Shown piece by piece: positions 34,835-46,669 of a stretch of DNA of 58,000 nt. The number at the start of each line of letters is the position of its first letter. Within the stretch, counting starts at the first letter, position 1. Origin of the DNA: Cryptomeria japonica (Eukaryota; Streptophyta; Pinopsida; Cupressales; Cupressaceae); assembly GCF_030272615.1 (NCBI RefSeq), contig NC_081407.1, positions 148,429,744 to 148,487,743 on the forward strand, read 5' to 3'. The position numbers and the translations under genes were made by a program. The notes below the pieces were generated by a model. The model was not told the DNA's origin. It saw nothing but the letters and a program-made list of their open reading frames with translations, and did no database searches.

Positions 34835-35589
34835 TGTTACAAAATTGAGTTTTTGTGTTGTGTTGTCATTAATTTCAACCTATTTTGTTTTGTCATTGAT
34901 GTCACTATGTTTTATAGATGGTCAAGAAGTGAGTGTTCTTGTATTATTGAGTGGTCTAATGAAGATGTCGAGATGTTTCTAAAATTTTGGTGTAGTGAAA
35001 GTTTCAATATATAGGAAAGACTATTTAATGTCCCAATAGAAGAATATTTTGCATTCCTCTTATATGTGAAGATTATGTGTTGTGGGTATGGATATAATGT
35101 TTATGTTTTGTTTATATTGCACTATCAGGTTTACTGGTCCTCTATTGCTTAGATGGTAGAGTTGGTTCTTGTTGTTTTTTTTACAATAAGCTTGTCTGTC
35201 AAAACTGGTCCAAAGAATGCTTGGTAGCTTCCGAATTTGTGGATCTAAGTGTTCTATTTTGGAAGACATGTTTATGTGGTTTGTGCAGTGTTCCATTTTA
35301 GTTTTTAGGTGATAATTCGATTGTCAAGAGGAGCTATAATATTATAATTTTTGTGGTGTTAACTAGCTAGTTTCCATTTGACTATGGTGATGTATCCTAC
35401 TTGGATCATATTCTTTTGGTCTATGTTTTCCTTGGAGAATAAATTTGGTTTGTGTTTTGAGTCTCACCATGACATGTGTAGATTTGTGTTGTTTAATTTC
35501 CATTGGAAGTTAGTTTTAGGCCAACTAGTTAATATTTCTCTAAAGTTTATCTACACATTTCATTTGATGCCAACCTTGGAGGATGTGTT
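34835..35589 (+). repeat. 3' LTR of D', cut by element E
   Basis: It starts TGTTACAAAATTG after the polypurine tract and runs 755 bp until the TG start of element E at 35590. The remainder was not found in the window. Confidence 0.6.
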
Positions 35590-36834
35590 TGTTGGATATG
35601 GTTGTTCATTGCTGCTGCTAGGATATGTTGTTGTCATTGATGTCAACATATTCATGTGATTTATTTTGATGAGTTTGGGAAGATCTTCTGATCCGGTTTT
35701 GTAGTTTGGTTTTGTTGATCACTATTTTGCAGAATCCGGTATTTCCTCCGGTATATTTCGGTGTGACCAGATCTTGTGTTGAGGCTTTGGGATATTGTTT
35801 GGGATGCTCATGTGTATCTTCATTTCAGATGGTTCATGATTTGGTGCACTACAAATTCTTTCTTTGCAGAAGTTTTTGATTGGTTGTGTTCTTGAGCTTT
35901 CTGATGTTGATCAATGAAAATTTGATAAGTGGTGTTGGTGAAGCTATTGGTGATGATTCTAACATGTTTGCTAGTGTTTCCTAGTCATGTCCTATTTGTT
36001 TTGGCAATCTGCATTGATCATTGTGTGATTTTTTTATGGTTTTCATCAACCGGTGATGATTTTCATGTTATGCGGTATTTATGATGGTGTAGCGTGTTGC
36101 GGTTGATCTTGCCATGATTTCCGATGGATGTCGCTTGGAAATTTGAATTAGGTCCATGATATGTAATTAAATCATTATATTGGTGTGGTGATTTATCTTT
36201 GTATCGTGTAATGTAATTTTGTGAGTTGATGGTTAGGGTTTTTCCGACCATGTTATCAAGGTTGGTGATTTGTATATATAGATGAGATATTCATGTAATT
36301 TAGTTATTAATATAGTGTCTGCAATATCAGAGAGAGGTGAATGTACAAACAAGAAATTTATCATTCAGTGAAGTGTTGAGGTGAGATTGGTGTCGCAGGG
36401 CAGACAATTGTGCTTAACTAAAACTGTCATTAGGCATTTGTAGATGCTATCATTGCAGAACATTTCTTCCGAATTGTAGTTCTAATCATAGTATATGTCA
36501 GTGAGACTTCCCTAAGGGTTGTAGCCTTCCAGGAAAAAATATTTTGAATAGTGAGCTCTAGGCAGTGTGTCTGAATGCATGTGCATTCCCCATTGTAATA
36601 TTTTTTACATACTACTGCAGAGTATCATCTTACTGTGGGTAGGTTCCCACTGTGGTTTTTCCCTTAACCGGGTTTTCCATATCAAAAATCTTGGTGTTGT
36701 GTGTTGTGTTGTTAATTTTCTTATATGTTTACTGTTGCAGTTCATCAATTTATGTTTTGGAGTTTAATTTTGTGTACCCGATGAAGAATTATTCACACCC
36801 CACCCTCAGTCTTCCTTCTTGATTGCTGCTAAGA
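35590..36834 (+). repeat. 5' LTR of copia E
   Basis: It starts TGTTGGATATGG. It contains TATATATAG at 36273-36281, an R-region-like block shared with A and F (GAGCTCTAGGCAGTG near 36552), the GTGG/CCAC module at 36652-36680 and the hairpin at 36783-36814. There the right arm TCAGTCTTC is exact and the left arm GAAGAATTA has decayed from GAAGACTGA. The exact 3' end is uncertain by a few bases. Confidence 0.82.
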
Positions 36835-36836
36835 AT

Positions 36837-36849
36837 TGGTATTAGATCC
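36837..36849 (+). promoter_or_regulatory. Primer-binding site of copia E
   Basis: TGGTATTAGATCC resembles the initiator tRNA-Met PBS with two changes. Confidence 0.8.
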
Positions 36850-36890
36850 AGATCCTCCGGTAGAAGCTTAATCGCTTGAGGAAATCCAAG

Positions 36891-38010
36891 ATGGGAGCTC
36901 AAGGTATTTTTTTCAAGAAGAATAGTCTGAGGTTTGATGGAAGTAACTATACTGTATGGAAGAACCAAATGGAGGTTCACTTGAAATGTCTTGCAGAGGA
37001 TTATTGGAAGATTACTAAAAATGTCTATGTTGCTCCTTAGAATGGACCATCTACTCCTGATGAGGTTAAGGAAGAAGAATATAACATCAGAGTGAAGGAA
37101 ACATTGATTAGTGCCTTGACTAATTCTGAAATGAAAAATGTTGTGGGACTTCAGACCACACATGAGATCTGGGAGATGCTTGAGATCCTCTATGAAGGTG
37201 ATATTCAATTAAAAGTTGCTAAGTTGCAGCGTTTGAAAGGAAAGTATGAGACATTGAAGATGGGAGATGATGAGAACATAAATTCATACATGGCTAAGGT
37301 GAATGAACTTGTCCTTGGTATCCGATGTGACGGTGGAAAGATTGAGGAAGTTGAGATTGTTGCTAAGGAGTTGAAATCTTTGTCTCCTTATAAACATAAG
37401 GTTGCTGCTATTGATGAGATACAGAGTGTGACTACAATAACAAGAGATGTGTTGGTTGGAAAACTTGCTGCATTTGAGCTGAGAGAATTTGGAGAATCAC
37501 ATGGAAAGTGTGAGACTACATTTAGAGCATCACCATCTATATGTGGTAAGTAGAAATATGATCCTGATGAGTGAAGGATATCCAAATATGAAAGAGAACG
37601 AAGAGAAATAGAAAAGCAAGAAAGAGAGCTTGATGAGCTTGAAGCATTGATTGCCCGGAGATTGCCTAAAGGTGCCGGTAAGTATGATGGAAAGTTTCCC
37701 TTGAAATTTTTTTCTTATAATAAGATAGGACATGTTGCTTCTAGATGCTCAGAGAGAATGGGTAAGTATGATAGACATGATAAGTTTGATAATCATTTTA
37801 GGAATGATAGATATGAGAAGCATGAAAAATATGATAAGCCTTATAAGTCTAACAAGAAGTGTAGGAACCAAAAGAACTGTTATTATGTTGTAGATGAAGG
37901 TGTTACAGATGATGAATTAGAAGGAGATGAAGTTGAGTTTATTGCCATTAAAGAAGATAGACCTATACCTATTGATTCCACTAGTTGTTCTATTGAGGAG
38001 AAAGTTTTGG
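36891..38010 (+). pseudogene. Copia E gag
   Basis: It starts at the Met at 36891 (MGAQGIFFKKNSLRFDGSNY). The frame is single with stops at 37038, 37551 and 37572. The 37038 TAG falls at the same codon as the stop of fragment D. The nucleocapsid knuckle has lost both leading Cys: FFSYNKIGHVASRC instead of CFSCNKIGHVASRC near 37710-37750. A Lys/Asp-rich repeat (KYDRHDK, RYEKHEKYDKPYK) follows. Confidence 0.88.
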
Positions 38011-39449
38011 TTGCTAAGGTAGAAGAAAAGGGTGAATGGGTGATTGACAACAGTTTTTCAAATCATATGGCTGGTGATAAAAGCAAATTTGTAAGCATGG
38101 AAAGGTATGATAGTGAAATAGTTGGATTTGGAGATGACAAAGCCTGTGTGATCTGTGGGAGAGGTTATATTTGTTTTAATGGTAAGCATAACATTGATGA
38201 TGTCTTGTATGTTGAACGCTTGAAGCATAATCTTTTGAGTGTTGGACAGATGGCTAATAAGGGTTATGATCTACAATTTCAGGCTGGTAAATGAAAGATC
38301 TTAAATGCATTTAGTATAGAGATTGCATCTAGGACTAAGACTGAAGGTAACATTTTTCATTTGAATGCTGGTGAGAAAAGATGTTTGATTACTAAGATAC
38401 ATGAGAGCTAGTTGTGGCATAGAATAATATGTCATGTAAACTTTGATTCATTGATTAAGATCAGTTCTACACAAGTTGTTAGAGATCTACCTAAGATTGT
38501 TAAACCTGTTAATTCAATATGTAAGGAATGTCAGTTGGGTAAGCAAACAAGGATTTATTTCAAGAGTAAACAGTATACATCTAATGGACTGTTATATCTT
38601 TGTCCATACTAAACTATGTGGACCTACAAATGTTAGAAGTGTGCAGGGTGATAAATACTTTATGATACTAATTGATGATTATTCCAAGATGATGTGTGTT
38701 GTCTTGTTGAAGGAAAAATTAGAAGCATTTGACAAATTTAAGATATTCGAAGCTAAAGTTGAAACTGAATCCGGATTGAAGTTGAAGTGTTTGAGATCTG
38801 ATAGAGGTGGAGAATTATGTTCTAGTGAGTTCAATTCATTATGTGAGATGCATGGAATCAGAAGATAGCTATCTGCTCCTAGAACTCCACAAAAAAATGG
38901 AGTTGTTGAGAGAAACAACCGTACCATTTTTGATGCTGCAAGAACTATGTTAATTTAAGGAAATGTTCTAAAGGTCTACTAGAGAGAATCTATTAGCACC
39001 AATGTTTACACATTCAACAGAGTTCATATTAAAGGTGATACCGATAAGACCCCTTATGTGCTTTGGTTTGGTCATGTCCTACTGTGAAATATTTCAAAGT
39101 TTTTGGTAGCAAATGTTATATCAAGAGAGATGAGGATATTGGAAAGTTTGATGCTAGAAGTGATGAAGGTATCTTTTTGGGATATTTTACAAAGAGAAAA
39201 GCCTACCAGTGCTATAATTAGAGACTGAGAAAGATAGTTGAGAGTAGAAAAATGAAGGTGGATGAGATCCTTGGGAAGGAAATCAGGGCATACAGTTATG
39301 ATGATGGTCAACATATTGTTTTAGCTCCTATTCATCCTAAAGAGCCTAAGAAAAATTATCCAATAGAGACTATTAATACAGATGTTGTTGCTGGTGAAGA
39401 TGTTCATGAACCTAAGGATCAAAAAAACCAAAACTCTAAGGTATGTTAA
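38011..39449 (+). pseudogene. Copia E protease and integrase
   Basis: The protease motif is WVIDNSFSNHMAGDK, so the catalytic DSG is DNS. The integrase zinc domain is complete (LWHRIICHV ... CKECQLGK). After a frameshift near 38600 the core reads LIDDYSKMM, LRSDRGGE and NGVVERNN. A second shift near 39070 restores the first frame for the FGSKCYIKRDEDIGKF block. Stops include 38295, 38409, 38866 and 39219. The frame ends at 39449, where the RT should follow. Confidence 0.88.
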
Positions 39450-39828
39450 ATTAGGGGTCAGACCCGTACACAAGAAGAACTAGGATGCAGGAGATGCATC
39501 AATCTAGTGGTCTTAATGATTATTTTTCACTATGGATTCATGAGATGCAGGCTACTCTGTAGTGGGAGAAACTTAGATGACTTTGTTGACATGTTGAAGA
39601 CAACAACAATATATTTGATGAATGGTGATGCTTATGCACCTTTGGCATTGTTGTCAAAGGGGGAGAAGAAATATGACCAGTCATGCGAGAAGGAATGAAG
39701 ATCAAGTGTATCCGGGAGATGAGGTGCAACAGAGAAGAGAAGAGTTGCAGAGAAGGTCCAGAACAAAGCAGAGAAGAGCAACATAAGTTGAGTACGTTGA
39801 TGTTTATTGTTTCCATCAATACCAAAGG
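39450..39828 (+). other. Deletion joint and 3' UTR remnant of copia E
   Basis: The RYVKL block just after the integrase passes directly into 3' UTR-like sequence with GTTGTCAAAGGGGGAGAAG near 39650. A deletion of about 1.5-2 kb covering RT and RNase H is inferred by comparison with A and F. Confidence 0.65.
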
Positions 39829-41011
39829 TGTTAGGCCCAATATGGAAAACTAATGTACTGAGAGGGGAGGGGTGAATCAGTACTCCAAAACTTTTCTTTG
39901 ATAATAATCTTACTGTTATGCATAAACAGAATAGTGCAGTAACATAAAATAAAGCTAAAATAAACAGATAACAATCATACATGATTCACTACATAACACA
40001 TATATTTTGGTCATGCAAAAACTCTTGGTTAGAGAGAAAAACTGCAGTGGGGATGGCACCCACAACTTCACTACTACAATAATAAAGAATGCTCAGTTAG
40101 AGCTACATTTAGCTATTTCTAATAGCTTACCATGTTAGGAGTATCAAGATCAGTTAGATCTACCTTACTAAAGGATTTTACAACACTATATAAATGTTAC
40201 ACCTGGTTCAAGGATTTACAATTTATAGACTTGGTTAGAGTCTTTTACCCTGTTAAAGGTTTCTCTTACAACTTCAAATATTACAATAGAATCATTACAA
40301 ACATCTACAACTTTACATCTGAAATGCTATAGCAGATTCTATGTGCTCAGAATAAGATTACCTAGCTTGTATCATACCTCGATAACCCATAATGAAACTC
40401 GGTAAACCCTTATGTTTCCTCTATTCTTTGACTGTTCACTGATAACCTTCTCGATGACCTCTCTGTGTCTCTGTAACAGTCTTCCTTCATGCATACACAC
40501 ACATATCTCACATCTCTTCTTGTATATCTTTTCTAACCCTAAAATAATGTTGTATAAATAGATCTCTTACAACAGTGATTTAATTCATTGCTTTGATCTT
40601 ACAAAAAGATTCTTTGAATGAATAACTAAACAAAATATCTCATTGGTTAGATTGACCTTGTAATCATACACAATCTCCTAGTGTAATTTCCAATGCAAAT
40701 ATAGTTAGATGTGCCTCGATCTTGTAACACGTTTTCATGTGCATGTCCAGGTTCAATGTATCTGGTAAAATGTTTCACTCAGTGAATATCAACTCGGTGA
40801 GTTAACTTTACTGCTCGGTAGCCATGAAACATTACTCGGTAAACAGCTCAGTGAATACTGCGTTCTGTGACTGCTTTCTTCTGTAACTAACTAGACTGTT
40901 CATACCGACTTCTCTGTGTGTACCGACTGCATGATTTGGTAATACTAACTGACTAGAATATATAGTATGACTTTGGATATGAAACTAATGGCAATTTGAT
41001 AAGTAGTAACA
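39829..41011 (-). repeat. 3' LTR of element G
   Basis: It starts TGTTAGGCCC and ends GTAGTAACA, followed by the purine tract (in sense). The hairpin at 39855-39883 has a perfect 7-bp stem (GTACTGA/TCAGTAC). ACTCGGT/GCTCGGT words cluster near 40767-40860. Compared with LTR b it has about 60 bp of different sequence near 40080-40180. Confidence 0.9.
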
Positions 41012-41389
41012 ATCTCCCCTTTTGACATTAGTTGAGATGTTTGACAAAAACTACTTTCAAAGTCATAACTCAAAAACTATATACTTGCAAAATGACTATA
41101 CTTGACAATATATACAATAGTCAATAAAATAGTATATGCAGATATACTCCCCTTAACATTATTCTATACATAACTCTGACTTTTGCATGTTCGGTTATGT
41201 TCTATACTTGTGTGCTCTGAATGCTCTGTATATTCTTCTCGGTATACTCCCCTTGTATACAATACTCAAAATTGTGTTATCAAAATTGTATTACTCTCCA
41301 AATGTAGAATTACTCCACCTTTGCTAGGTATTACTTTCCTCTATGTGGTATCATAATATTACTCCCCCTTTTTGACAAACATTAAAAAC
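41012..41389 (-). promoter_or_regulatory. Array of polypurine tracts in element G
   Basis: In sense orientation six GGGGAG-type tracts lie between the ORF stop and the LTR: AAAAAGGGGGAGTAA, AAAGGTGGAGTAA, TTTGGAGAGTAA, CAAGGGGAGTATA, TAAGGGGAGTATA and finally CAAAAGGGGAGAT against the LTR start. Only the last has the usual position for priming. The array is repeated at 47786-48163. Confidence 0.7.
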
Positions 41390-44300
41390 TTAATTTCCAT
41401 CTGGAGGCAGTAACTGATCAAAAATAGTCTTATACTTGGTCCGGGCATTGGTGAGGGCGACTGAGAGTGAGTCCTTGACACTTTCCATTAATGAATTTTG
41501 TGCTTGAATATCAGATAAGAGTGATATTAAGCCATCAAGAGTGCTTCCCTCTAGTGTAGTTGATAAACGTGTAGCTCGGTTGATCTGTTCCTGTACTGAT
41601 GAGAGATAAGGAAGGAATAATGTGTGAAGGGTCATTATATCCATCCTGATTTTATGGTCTTTATTCCTCAGTTCTAACTGTTGAGCCATGAGCTGTTGTA
41701 GCTTTGTATAAAAATTTTGAACTGAATTTGGCTCAGTGGTCAACTTAGATGAGAGATCAGTGATCTCTTTCTCAATTGCATCAGTTTTATTTTTGACATC
41801 TTTAATAAATAAGGAAAATGTACACAGTTTTTGGAATAAATAAAGAATATGCTTGAGTTGAGGGGACAACTTAGCAATGAATTTGACAAGTTTTACCTTG
41901 CCAACAACAATTGATTTTTGTACTTCCTCTATCATTTTTGTTGTAAGCTCTTTATCCTTGAGCTTGCTTAAGTACTCAGATGCATCAACTCCAGATGTTT
42001 CAATCTGATTGAGGAGTTCATCCAATTGAATATGGATGGCTGCATCGGTTGACACTGTTGCTGATGGTAGCATTTCTTTTAGTAGTGTCCTAACCTTCTG
42101 AAGCACTTCATTCTTTTTATGTATGGCCAATTGCTTCTCCTGTTTGGCCTTTGCTTTGCATAGTTCACCGAGTTCAGTGAGTGCTTGCCCTTTCAATTTG
42201 GAAATGTCTACATTGGGCAACACGACCAGTTTAGATAAGTCAAATTAGAAACCATGCTTTCTCACCTTCTTCTCTTTTCCTTTGGTCGGTGGCACTAAGA
42301 CAAGTGCTTGTGAGGCTTGCTGACCCTCGGTAGGTTGCTCGGTAGATGCAACACTTTGGTCGGTTCCTATAGTCGTTGCAGTGTCTTTGGGTGGCTCGGT
42401 GCTAGGGGTCTCAATTGTAACATTTGCAGTGCTTTTCTGTGCTTGAGATGTCTGATCTTTGGTTGTATCTCCTGCAGCTTCAGATTTGTTACCTTCGGTT
42501 CCTTGCTCAGTGTCCTTGGGAGCTTCGGTTGAGACAGGTGGCTTCACTGGCGGATAAAGCTAAACTTGTTCTAAGATAGATTCACTAGAGACAAGTTTTG
42601 CATAGGTAGTGCCTTCAATCATTTCCTGCTTCGATGTTGCTTCATCCATTACATCTTCATCGATTTGTATAGTGTCAACCGGGTCTGGACCTTGCTCGGT
42701 GACATCTAGATCTTGCTCGGTGACATCAACAATTTCAATTTGAGATTGTTCACCGACATCCTTTTGTTTGAAGATCTCCTGCCACTTGGCTTTTGTCTCA
42801 TTCTCCACATCAATGTATAGCCCATTCATCAATTTTAAGGCTCTCTGTTTCACAAGAAATTTAGAATTGTATGTGGTCAAATGCTCCTTGATTTCAGCTA
42901 CGGACATGTCAGGAAATAGATGGACTAGACTTCTTTCTCTTATTTGTCTCTCTGAGTCCATTGCATATTTCCATCTGTTATCAATGTGTAAGTAGAGTTC
43001 ACTCAGAAGTGACTTTGCTAGTTCTAATGGTGCTAACTGAAACTTCAAAAGTGTACAGATGACAGCTTCTTCAATCTGTCGTTTCTCATCGTTATTCCTA
43101 GTCTCATACTTAACATATCTGAATCCTACAAATCCACCGTATTCTTGAAGATTGGCACAAAAATTTTCAACACTGTGAATGTTTACCTTTTTGCTTTTCA
43201 CAATCTGGAATTTGTTTGCATCATCAGACTCTGTATCACTCGACTGTTTTGCCAAAATGAGTCTCCGAGTAGATTTCTTGTAAGTCTTGGTTACCTTTGG
43301 TGCAGTAACACTCTTTTGCTTCTTACTCGGTGATGCAGCTGATGCTCTGGTGTTGGGTCTCTTTGTTGGTGGAGTTTGTAGAGCCTTTGTGATGTCCTGT
43401 TTCTTTCTTTCCAGAATATTACCCTTTGGCAACTCTATGCTCAATGTTATTGCAGCCTCTTGAGCTTCTGATTCCTCTTTAGTAATGGCAAGATTGCCTT
43501 TGACAAGTGTAGAGGAGGATTCTTCTCTGAATTTCTCAGATAAAACCTTTATTATCTTTGTAGCTTTTCTTGTAGCCTTAGGTACTACAATGCTCATTTT
43601 TACTTTCTCCTTCACCTCTTCATAGGTTCCATACCTTAGTTTGGTTGCATGCCTTGGCAGTGATAAATAGGCATCAATTTGTTGCTGTGTAATATCATAA
43701 TCAATCTCATAACCCATTGGTTGCAATGATTGAGTCCTCGGTTCAACAACATTTACATAGCAATAATCAGTGTCGACTTCAAAACATATATTGTCCTTGT
43801 ATTTTTTGACTAGTTGTGGTGGAATCCTGTATCTATTATGCATTTTCTCTTGGAATTTGCTGAAGTAATCATCCATGATATCATTAAAGTTATCTCCTAA
43901 CTTCTTGATGTAGTCATTGATCTGATGGGTGATAGGTCAGTGTAGCTCCCATACTGCTTTAGCTACCGAGGGAAAGAACTTCTCAAAATAGAAAAACATA
44001 CATACAAGTAGTGAACCAAACTTTAGTGTATTTTCCGAGTTGTTCTTCTTTGGCTTCCTTATTGTGTTCAAGTTCTCAAACAAGTTATTCAACAGCACTT
44101 CACATAAGTCTACTTTCATTCAGTTCTTCACTATTTTGTAGGCCAAGTCAACTGCAGCACATGGTACACTGTTTTCCCTTGCAGATTGGAAGAAACAGTA
44201 ACCAATAACTCTAATTGCAAACTTTAGTTCTGCATCGCTGACATTATTCAGTTTCAGTCCTCGATAATCAAATTCTACTCTGACTAGACTGATTATCTCC

Positions 44301-44758
44301 TTTTGTGATATCATTTTCTATGAACGAGCATGATCATAGATGGGATACCAGGTGATAAGGTGAATGACTTCCTTCGTGATCTTGAATGGTTTCTCTTGTA
44401 GCCACATGAAATCATCATGTACTATGCTCAAGACAAACTTAACCCACTGGGGTTTGAACACACGGGGATAGACTAGGGCTTAACTTAATCCCTTGATTTT
44501 GATATGCTCAAATTTGCTATCCAATTTGCCATCAGTGCAAAGTTCATCATATGTGTCACTAATCTCTACATGACCGAGTTCCTCAACACGGCATTTGGTA
44601 AAGAATCTGACATCTTCCACTAACAAGACTCGATCCGAGATGAGTGAAAATGCAGTTTTATCATCCGGTTCTGAGGCAACTTTGGGAGTTAGAGAATATT
44701 TCAGCGAGGGCTTCTCCACATTTTGGACAACTACAAGGTCTTAGATCTTGGGTACCAT
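41390..44758 (-). pseudogene. Element G accessory ORF, about 1,120 codons, unknown function
   Basis: One frame runs from the Met at 44758 to a TAA at 41390, interrupted by seven stops (44741, 44480, 44318, 44120, 43937, 42560, 42245) and no frameshift. Regions in order: a globular N-terminal part of about 370 codons (words WLQEKPFKITKEVIHLIT and RYRIPPQLVKKYKDNICF), then a basic Lys/Ser/Thr stretch rich in PTKRP and SPSKKQK (43250-43400), which could be a nuclear localisation region. A second globular part (42770-43200), an acidic Thr/Glu-rich linker with STEAPKD and STEPPKD words (42260-42550), and a helical C-terminal coiled coil (41390-42220) follow. No catalytic motif or membrane segment was seen. 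The layout resembles 2495-5401. A partner or packaging role is possible but not shown. Confidence 0.75.
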
Positions 44759-45254
44759 GGTAGGTTTCGGGTAAGATTTGACAAGTTATCCTTAGGGTTT
44801 ACAAGTGACTGACGCTTCACACTCGGTAGACAATAGCAATTTGACTAGATCGGAAACCAGCTAAACAGTGAATAGATTGATGTAAATACCTCAAAACTCG
44901 CTCTGAATGAAGTTTGATCGCTTTGATTCGCTCTACTCTGCTTCTCAAAAACTTGGGTGAATGAAAATGACTGCGAAAACACTTTTAAGTACTCAAAAAT
45001 ACCTCATCAGGCTCCGTGCAAGTTAGGTCAAGACATTAAATGCACTCGGTTCACCTTTTACCGATTTACTCCTTTTTTTGTTTTAACTGAGTACCCAACT
45101 TTGCTTTATTAACTGACTTGACAGGTTTCCTGTATAGTATATAAACTGACTAATTGCATCTTAACTATGCAGATTTTGAATTTTGTACATAATAGAATAG
45201 GAACTATTATGATTTAACTTTTAGAGAATGCAGTCCCTTCATACCTTTTCTTGA
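44759..45254 (-). other. Spacer between the two ORFs of element G
   Basis: About 500 bp of AT-rich sequence with no coding frame. It may hold a leader or splice site for the large ORF. Nothing specific was seen. Confidence 0.5.
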
Positions 45255-46607
45255 CTAATTTGAAATAGGTGCACCTAACTCGATAGGTAAGGTGCTTTCT
45301 TCATCAAACATAATTTCTTTCTTTTTCCATGTCATCTTGAATTTTTCTTTTATCTCTTCCATGTCTCTTTTCGGTTGATCTCTGCAATCTGCAGCTAAAT
45401 GTCTAGCTTTGTCACAATGAAAACATGTTATACCAGGATTTCTCCATGATCTTCGGTTGTTCATTCCAAATCTTATAAAACAGTTGGCACTTATATGTCC
45501 ATATCTTCCACAACATTCGCACCATATCCTTGTATTGTAATCCCATGGTACTACTGCATATTGTCAGTAAGGAACTGTGTGAGTTCGGTAACCTCTAGTG
45601 TTTGCTTGGTGTGGATACTTCATGTAGTTCTTTTGCTTAAACCAGCACTTCTCGGTACTATGTCCATATCTATTGCAGTTTTTACAAAACCCTTTGAATT
45701 TTGCCTTCTGATAGTTGTTAACAGACTTTGTCCTACATTAATTAGGTGTGTGACCATATTTATTGCAATTGTAACAAAATCCATTGGACTTAGAGATATT
45801 CGATTGCTTACCTTTTTTGATCTAGCATGTGTTGGCAGTATGACCTTGATTTCCATAGTAGTAGCAAATAGGCTTCTTCCTTTTGATGTTATTCCTGTTT
45901 CTAGCTTGCTTTGATGATTCTCCTCTCTCGGTAGTATGAATTCCTTTCTCGGTTGATTCTTTTCCTTTGTAACCGAGTCCTCCATCTTTGTAGAGTCTTC
46001 TTGTATTTAGTTGCTCATCCAACATCTTTGATGCTTCATAACTTTTCTCCAATGATTCTTTGGATTTCTTCTTTGTTTCAAGTTCACCAGTCAACCTTGA
46101 TACTTCAAGTTTCAATGATCGATTTTCATCATTCTTCAGAATTGCTTCATGATGTGCATAACCCTATTGATCTGTCATATTTTGTTGAATACCAGTTAAC
46201 CTTATGATTTCATTATCCTTATCAGATACTAGAGCTTCAAGTTGTTGTTTCTCTCTTTGTAGATCTCTTGCTTTATCCTCAACTATCCTTAATGCATCTA
46301 GATTTTCAGTCATCTGTGTACTGAAGTTTTCATGTTCTCTTTTCATTGCTTTTAGTTGATCAGCCAATGCTTTGTTCTTTTCTTTCAACATTCCAATCAT
46401 TTCTTCAGTCTCTTCAAATATACTATTCTCAGATGATGTCTCGATTTGTTCCACTAGCTCTTGAGAATCCTACAAGTCATCAGATAATCTTCTCCTTACT
46501 TTCAGAGATTTTTGCATTTACCTTTACATGTTTGCAATCACTTGATTTGCATTATCCATCTCTTCTTGAAGATACACAATCCTCCGAGATTGTTTGTAGC
46601 CTTCCAT
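45255..46607 (-). pseudogene. Element G coiled-coil protein with five CCHC knuckles
   Basis: One frame of about 451 codons starts at the Met at 46607, soon after the PBS. The N-terminal half is heptad-like and charged (KNKALADQLKAMKREHENF, RDLQREKQQLEALV), so coiled coil. The C-terminal half has five knuckles: CYYYGNQGHTANTC (second Cys lost), CYNCNKYGHTPN-stop-C, CKNCNRYGHSTEKC, CECCGRYGHISANC and CFHCDKARHLAADC (Gly replaced by Arg). At least seven in-frame stops occur, including 46164, 45822, 45738 and 45564, and no frameshift. Copia Gags usually carry one knuckle and a different N-terminal domain, so this is an atypical nucleic-acid-binding Gag-like protein. RNA packaging is inferred. Confidence 0.8.
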
Positions 46608-46655
46608 TGCTAATATCTTTCTCTTTAGGTAGTTAAACACTTTTCCAAGATTCAA

Positions 46656-46667
46656 GCTCTAATACCA
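46656..46667 (-). promoter_or_regulatory. Primer-binding site of element G
   Basis: In sense orientation TGGTATTAGAGC lies 2 nt after the 5' LTR end at 46670. It fixes the minus orientation of G. Confidence 0.88.
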
Positions 46668-46669
46668 AT

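Larger units (their letters stand above)
35590..39828 (+). mobile_element. Copia element E, RT and RNase H deleted
   Basis: A 5' LTR, PBS, gag, protease and integrase are followed directly by 3' UTR-type sequence with a CAAAGGGGGAGAAG tract near 39653. RT and RNase H are absent, so the element could only have moved with help. Its right end is interrupted at 39829 by the LTR of element G, within a CCAAAGG word that looks like a polypurine tract. Confidence 0.8.

Noticed and set aside
40545-40560. TATA box TATAAATAG as promoter of element G
   Set aside because: It points opposite to the sense strand fixed by the PBS. It may still act for antisense transcription, but this is not supported.
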